Translations under genes and position numbers: made by a program | The notes under the pieces: generated by a model | The model's input: only the letters and a program-made list of their open reading frames with translations | Databases searched by the model: none | What the model was told of the DNA's origin: nothing | From: Myxococcales bacterium | GTDB lineage: Bacteria > Myxococcota_A > Polyangia > Palsa-1104 | Direction: 5' to 3' | Assembly (NCBI GenBank): GCA_028287105.1 | Contig: JAQBQH010000069.1 | Span: forward strand, 1-36,335 | Length of the DNA: 36,335 nucleotides | Part shown: positions 32,512 to 36,335 of the stretch, piece after piece | Layout: every line of letters starts with the position of its first letter | Position numbering within the stretch: the stretch's first letter is position 1

Positions 32512-34947
32512 TTATTCGGCGCCCGCGGCCTTCAGCACGAACGGATACGAGACGATGACGATGCCGCCGCCTTGCGGTTTCGGGAACTCCCAGCGGCGGA
32601 CGGCCTGCGCGATGCATTGTTCGACGTTCGGGTTGTTCATCGTCGAGTTCTGCACCACCGAGGCGACGACCTGGCCGTTACCGCTGATCGTGAACTGGAT
32701 CATGATGCGGCCGTACAGGTCCTGCTTGTGCATCAGCTCCTTCTCGTAGCAGAAGCGGACTTCGTTCAAGTGGCGGCGGATGATTCGACGGATGATTTCC
32801 TTGTCGAGCGAGCCGCGAACCTGAGCGGTGCCGGGGACGACGTCGGGCGCATGAGCGCGACGACCGCCGAGGCCGCCGGCGCCACGGCCGTAACCCGAGC
32901 CGTTGCCGCCGCCGCCGCCCTTGCCGATCGTGCCGAGGTTGCCGAGGCCGATCGTGCCTTCACCGGTGCCGCCGCCGCCCTTGCCCGAGCCAACCAGGCC
33001 GAGACCGCCGACGCCGTACGCTTCACCAATCTGCGTGCCGACGAGGCCACCGAGAACGTTCTCGGCGTCGTTACCGAGCGCCGAATCGCGCCCGAAGATC
33101 GACGCCAGGTGCGAGCCTTCCTGGGACTTCAAGATACCGAGCACGCCGGCCTTCTGCGCCGACTCCTCGGCGAGCATCTTGGCGAGGTGCGGATCCGGAT
33201 TGTCCTTGGGACCCTTGAGGCCGTAGAGACCAGACTTGTTCTTGCTGGTCTTCTTGCCCATCTTGCCTTCTTCGCCCTTGTGGCGCTTGCCCTTGCCACC
33301 CGCCTCGTCGTTGCTCTTCTTCTTGAGCCACTCCGGGATCTGCTCTTCCTTCTCCTCCGGCGGCTTGATCAAGAACTGCGCGAAGCGCTTGTCGTTCATG
33401 AACGCGTCGAGCGACAGCGACTTGGGATCGGGCGGAATCGAATAGACCATGAACAGGAACAGCATGACCGCCAGCGCCGTCGCCGCGGTGTACGCCTGCT
33501 GACCCCAGTCGACGTTCATCGGCGACGCGTAGGTACGCGGCGGCGGGACCGACGACACGAGGAACGTGTTCTGCCCGAGGTCGATCTTGGCGCGCGCGCC
33601 ATTCGGGATGGCCCAGGCATACGCCCCGGCCACCGTCGACGACTGATGGGCACCCTGCGATGCGAGCTGCGCGAGCGGAATGGTCTGGTTGTTGACAGTC
33701 ACGTCGCCCGACATCTGCTGCGTGAAGAGCAGCTCGTAGTCGGTGCCCGTCGAGCGCACGAGCGGGAACGCGCCCACCGGCAGGTACTCGCCCGGGGCGT
33801 TGAACTGCGCGGTCGCGTCGGGGCCGATCGTGAAGTCACGCGGCCCGCGCTCGCCGAACAGCTTGAACAGACCGTGGAACACCGCGTAGATACCGAACAC
33901 GAGGCAGACCACGAACAGAATGTCGAGGGCCGGACCTTCGCGCGGCACGATGAACTCGGCGTGCGGCTTGCCCGAAGCATCCCAGGCATCCCACGCGCGG
34001 CGCGTCGCGCCCGCCTGCACGTAGGCGACGACGAACGTGATGAACGCGACCGCCAGCGACAGGAAGCCGGAACCGAGCAGACCCTTGGTCGCGCCGGTGA
34101 TGGTCCCCGCCTGCGGGTTCGACAAGTGCGCCACTTCGATGATGGCGTCCTCGAACATCGCGTTGACTTCGATCGCGCGCGAGCCGTCCTGCACTTCGAC
34201 CGCCGACGGATCGAAACCCGGCGGCGGCGTGAACGACGACATCGGCTGCGCCGGCTGGCGATACGACGCCGCCTGCTGCGCCGGCTGCCCGAACGGATTC
34301 TGCGCGCCGAAGCTCTGCGGCGCTGCGGCCTGCGGCGCCGGGAACGACGGCGCCGGCGGCTGCTGATACTGCTGCGGCGGCGGCTGGAACGGCGCCTGAA
34401 CCGTCGCCTGCTGGAACGGCGCCGGAGCGGGCACAGCGACGGGCGGCGGCGGGAACGACGGCGCCGGCTGCTGCATCGTCGGCGCTTGCGGCGCCGCCTG
34501 CGGAGCCTGCGGCGCGGACATGCCCATCACGGTCTGACGCGCGGCTGCCGGCGCCGGCGCGGGCGCGCCCTGGGGCGGCATCTGCACCTGCGTCGGGCCG
34601 TCGTCGGACTGCGACGCCACCGGCTCACCGACCGAGACCACCAGCTTGGTGTTGCCGAGGACGATCTGATCGCCCGACTGCAGCTTGGTCTTGTTGACCT
34701 TCTGCCCGTTGACCAGCGTGCCCTTGGTCGAGCCGAGGTCGATGATGTAGATCTCGCCCGGACCGGCGATCTCGATCACCGCGTGCATGCGGCTGACCGC
34801 CTCGTCGTCGATGCGCAGATGGCTCGACGACAATTTACCGACCTTGATGATGTCCTGGGTCAGCGTCTCGGTGCGGACATACTGATCCCCCTTCGGATCG
34901 ACCTTGTAGATCTCGAACGTCAGGGGAACATTCACGCCACTCGGCAT
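32512..34947 (-). CDS. gltG: FHA / AgmX-PglI domain protein, GltG-like
   Basis: An 811-residue membrane protein. An N-terminal FHA domain (about 13-105) has GK at 37-38 where GR is usual, SRMH at 52-55, LGSTKGT at 71-77 and N80. A Pro/Gln/Ala-rich linker follows (about 115-245). Hydrophobic segments lie near 292-311, 336-363 and 479-503; the last is followed by SIPPDPKSLSLDAF. A glycine-rich stretch (about 650-710) precedes the C-terminal AgmX/PglI TonB-like domain (IIRRIIRRHLNEVRFCYEKEL to the end). This matches GltG (PglI) of the M. xanthus gliding complex: cytoplasmic FHA, membrane crossing, periplasmic TonB-like tail pulling on the outer-membrane parts. AGGAG lies upstream of the ATG. Lys in place of the phosphothreonine-binding Arg may weaken binding. 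Confidence 0.85.
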   Translation of the reverse strand: MPSGVNVPLTFEIYKVDPKGDQYVRTETLTQDIIKVGKLSSSHLRIDDEAVSRMHAVIEIAGPGEIYIIDLGSTKGTLVNGQKVNKTKLQSGDQIVLGNTKLVVSVGEPVASQSDDGPTQVQMPPQGAPAPAPAAARQTVMGMSAPQAPQAAPQAPTMQQPAPSFPPPPVAVPAPAPFQQATVQAPFQPPPQQYQQPPAPSFPAPQAAAPQSFGAQNPFGQPAQQAASYRQPAQPMSSFTPPPGFDPSAVEVQDGSRAIEVNAMFEDAIIEVAHLSNPQAGTITGATKGLLGSGFLSLAVAFITFVVAYVQAGATRRAWDAWDASGKPHAEFIVPREGPALDILFVVCLVFGIYAVFHGLFKLFGERGPRDFTIGPDATAQFNAPGEYLPVGAFPLVRSTGTDYELLFTQQMSGDVTVNNQTIPLAQLASQGAHQSSTVAGAYAWAIPNGARAKIDLGQNTFLVSSVPPPRTYASPMNVDWGQQAYTAATALAVMLFLFMVYSIPPDPKSLSLDAFMNDKRFAQFLIKPPEEKEEQIPEWLKKKSNDEAGGKGKRHKGEEGKMGKKTSKNKSGLYGLKGPKDNPDPHLAKMLAEESAQKAGVLGILKSQEGSHLASIFGRDSALGNDAENVLGGLVGTQIGEAYGVGGLGLVGSGKGGGGTGEGTIGLGNLGTIGKGGGGGNGSGYGRGAGGLGGRRAHAPDVVPGTAQVRGSLDKEIIRRIIRRHLNEVRFCYEKELMHKQDLYGRIMIQFTISGNGQVVASVVQNSTMNNPNVEQCIAQAVRRWEFPKPQGGGIVIVSYPFVLKAAGAE

Positions 34948-34966
34948 CGGTACGCTCCTAGAACCT

Positions 34967-35239
34967 TTAGATGTCTTCGGCCGACTTGATCATCTCCGGG
35001 ATGAAGTTCTCCCGGATCTTGATCAACGACGAATGCTTCGCTCCCTTGCGCGTATCGACGAACTCGCCGTCGGGCCGCACCAGGTCGCCTTCAACCATGT
35101 CGTCATCGAAGTCGTAAACCGTCTTCGACTTGTACTGCGTGTTGTCGCCGCCGGCAGCCGGCGCCTGGGCCAATGCTGCCCCTGCGACTGCGGTCAGCAG
35201 CGTCATTCCAGCGAACAGCCCGATGAGTTTGCGCGACAT
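34967..35239 (-). CDS. Small secreted CglF/GltF-like protein
   Basis: A 90-residue exported protein: signal peptide MSRKLIGLFAGMTLLTAVAGAALA, then a short acidic and polar body with YDFDDDMVEGDLVRPDGEF and HSSLIKIRENFIPEMIKS. The body resembles CglF (GltF), a small periplasmic component of the M. xanthus Glt complex, and lies, as expected, just upstream of the gltG-like gene (19 bases). GGAGGT six bases before the ATG at 35239 decides the start; the frame extends 18 codons further up without a ribosome binding site. Assignment is from the motif pattern and gene order and should be treated as probable. Confidence 0.65.
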   Translation of the reverse strand: MSRKLIGLFAGMTLLTAVAGAALAQAPAAGGDNTQYKSKTVYDFDDDMVEGDLVRPDGEFVDTRKGAKHSSLIKIRENFIPEMIKSAEDI

Positions 35240-35319
35240 GGGTCTACCTCCGTTTGACAACACGTTCCTGGTGCAGTTCCCGAAAAACGACAAATCTCAC
35301 ACTATCTCGTAAGGCCTCG

Positions 35320-36335
35320 TTACTTCTTGGGCTTCTCGGCCTTTTCCGGCTTCTCGGTACCCTCGGCGGCGCCGCCCGCGGGCTTTTCTGCACCAGTGGC
35401 AGGTCCGGCGCCGCTCTTGGCGGCGGGCTTTTCTCCACCTGCGGCAGCTCCGGCGCCGGCGCCATTCTTGGCGGCAGCCTCCTGCGCCTTCTGCTGCTCT
35501 TCCATCGCCTTCTGCTGCTTCTCCATCTCTTCCTGCTGAACCTTGAGGTCGGCTTCCATCTTCTTCTGCTGCTCGATCGCCGCGAACACCTCGTCGATGT
35601 CCTTCATGCGGCGATCGGCGTCCGAGACCTTCTTCGGGTCGGCGTTACCGCAGCTGCGATACTTGGCGAAGAAATCCTTGGCCTGGTTCAGGTTGGCGTT
35701 GGCCGGGTCGCTCTTATAGTCCTGGTAGAGCACGCCCATGTTGTACTGAACGGCGCAGTTGCGCGGGTCGAGGTCGCTGGCCTTTTTGTACCAGCCCTCG
35801 GCGTCCTCGATCTTCTTGAGGCCGCGCGACGCGACGCCCATCCCGATGGTCGCGTCGAAGTTCTTGGCGTCGAGCTTGAGCACCGCCGCGAACGACTGCG
35901 CCGCCTTCTCGTACTGGCGCGTCGACAACCCGATGGCGCCGATGTTGAGGTGCGCCTCGACGTACTTCGGGTCGAGCGCCACGGCCTGCTCGAACTGCTT
36001 GAGCGCCGACGACGGGTTCTTCTTGCGCAGCTCGATGAGGCCGAGCGTGTTGTAGATGGGCGGGAAGTTCTTGTCGACTTCGTCGCGGGCCTGCTTGCAC
36101 ACCAGCGCCGCCAGCTCCAGCTTCGCCTTGTCGTTCTCGGCGATCGTGTAATAGACGAGCGCGAGGATCGAGTAGGCGGAGACGTCGTAGGCGTCGATGG
36201 CGAGCGCGCGGCGCAGGTTGCGGATGGCCTCGGTGTAGAGCGCCTTGTCACCCGACTGCTTGCCCTGGTTGTAGAGGATGGCGCCGAGGTTCGCGTAGGC
36301 GGCGCCGGCATGGGTCGGGTCGGCCTGGATGGCCT
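35320..36335 (-). CDS. TPR protein with coiled-coil and Lys/Pro-rich tail, 5' end outside window
   Basis: The last 337 residues of a longer protein; the frame is open through the right edge, so a start near 36102 would be internal. Tandem TPRs run over the first 215 visible residues (AGAYANLGAILYNQGK, SAYSILALVYY, FPPIYNTLGLIELRKKNPSSAL, VEAHLNIGAIGLSTRQYEKAA). They are followed by a glutamine- and lysine-rich coiled coil (QQKKMEADLKVQQEEMEKQQ) and a low-complexity Ala/Gly/Lys/Pro tail with repeated GAEKPA-like units ending EKPKK. It is the first visible gene of the Glt-like group, 80 bases upstream of the CglF-like gene. Position suggests GltD (AgmU), a large TPR protein of the same system, but the N-terminus needed to support this is missing. 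Confidence 0.8.
   Translation of the reverse strand, partial: AIQADPTHAGAAYANLGAILYNQGKQSGDKALYTEAIRNLRRALAIDAYDVSAYSILALVYYTIAENDKAKLELAALVCKQARDEVDKNFPPIYNTLGLIELRKKNPSSALKQFEQAVALDPKYVEAHLNIGAIGLSTRQYEKAAQSFAAVLKLDAKNFDATIGMGVASRGLKKIEDAEGWYKKASDLDPRNCAVQYNMGVLYQDYKSDPANANLNQAKDFFAKYRSCGNADPKKVSDADRRMKDIDEVFAAIEQQKKMEADLKVQQEEMEKQQKAMEEQQKAQEAAAKNGAGAGAAAGGEKPAAKSGAGPATGAEKPAGGAAEGTEKPEKAEKPKK

Noticed and set aside
1-36335. tRNA or rRNA genes, CRISPR arrays, transposases
   Set aside because: None was recognised when reading both strands; short tRNAs inside the few gaps are not supported.

Overview
This is a GC-rich window that most likely comes from the chromosome of a myxobacterium (Myxococcota, order not determinable from sequence alone). 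The evidence is a set of genes resembling the Myxococcus xanthus Agl-Glt gliding/motility machinery: an FHA plus AgmX/PglI-type protein, a giant cytoplasmic TPR protein, a TPR lipoprotein and a CglF-like small secreted protein. Many lipoproteins and a C-terminal tail resembling the MYXO-CTERM sorting signal point the same way. Coding density is very high: no gene-free stretch reaches 300 bases, and several neighbouring genes overlap by 1-4 bases.

Left part (1-7325). A minus-strand group holds two related small lipoproteins and a truncated NAD-dependent epimerase. Divergent from it runs a plus-strand series: a secreted DUF4159 protein and a membrane VWA/glutamine-amidotransferase-like protein (coupled by a TTG start overlapping the stop), then a DUF1189 membrane protein and a secreted M14 metallopeptidase (coupled by a GTGA overlap).

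Central part (7326-12973). A complete succinate dehydrogenase/fumarate reductase operon, sdhCAB, of the one-subunit, di-heme cytochrome b558 type follows a good -35 element. After it come a TPR protein with a C-terminal membrane anchor and an EGF/Kelch-like lipoprotein.

The next block (13010-18904) is all on the minus strand: a PKD/beta-propeller lipoprotein with a MYXO-CTERM-like tail, a Bfd-type ferredoxin behind a near-perfect Fur-like operator, a thioredoxin-TPR lipoprotein, an orphan HyuA-type protein and a cysteine-rich DUF3109/YkgJ-like protein.

Right part (18935-36335), also minus strand except for one gene, is the Glt-like cluster. In transcription order it has a TPR protein (5' end outside the window), a CglF/GltF-like small protein, a GltG-like FHA/AgmX protein, a GltE-like TPR lipoprotein and a 3989-residue GltI-like TPR protein that fills one third of the window. 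A 469-bp inverted-repeat-bounded unit encoding a four-helix-bundle (23S rRNA intervening-sequence family) protein sits, in the opposite orientation, between gltG-like and gltE-like genes. It looks like a small inserted element, and I consider it the most unusual structure here together with the super-repeat architecture of the giant protein.
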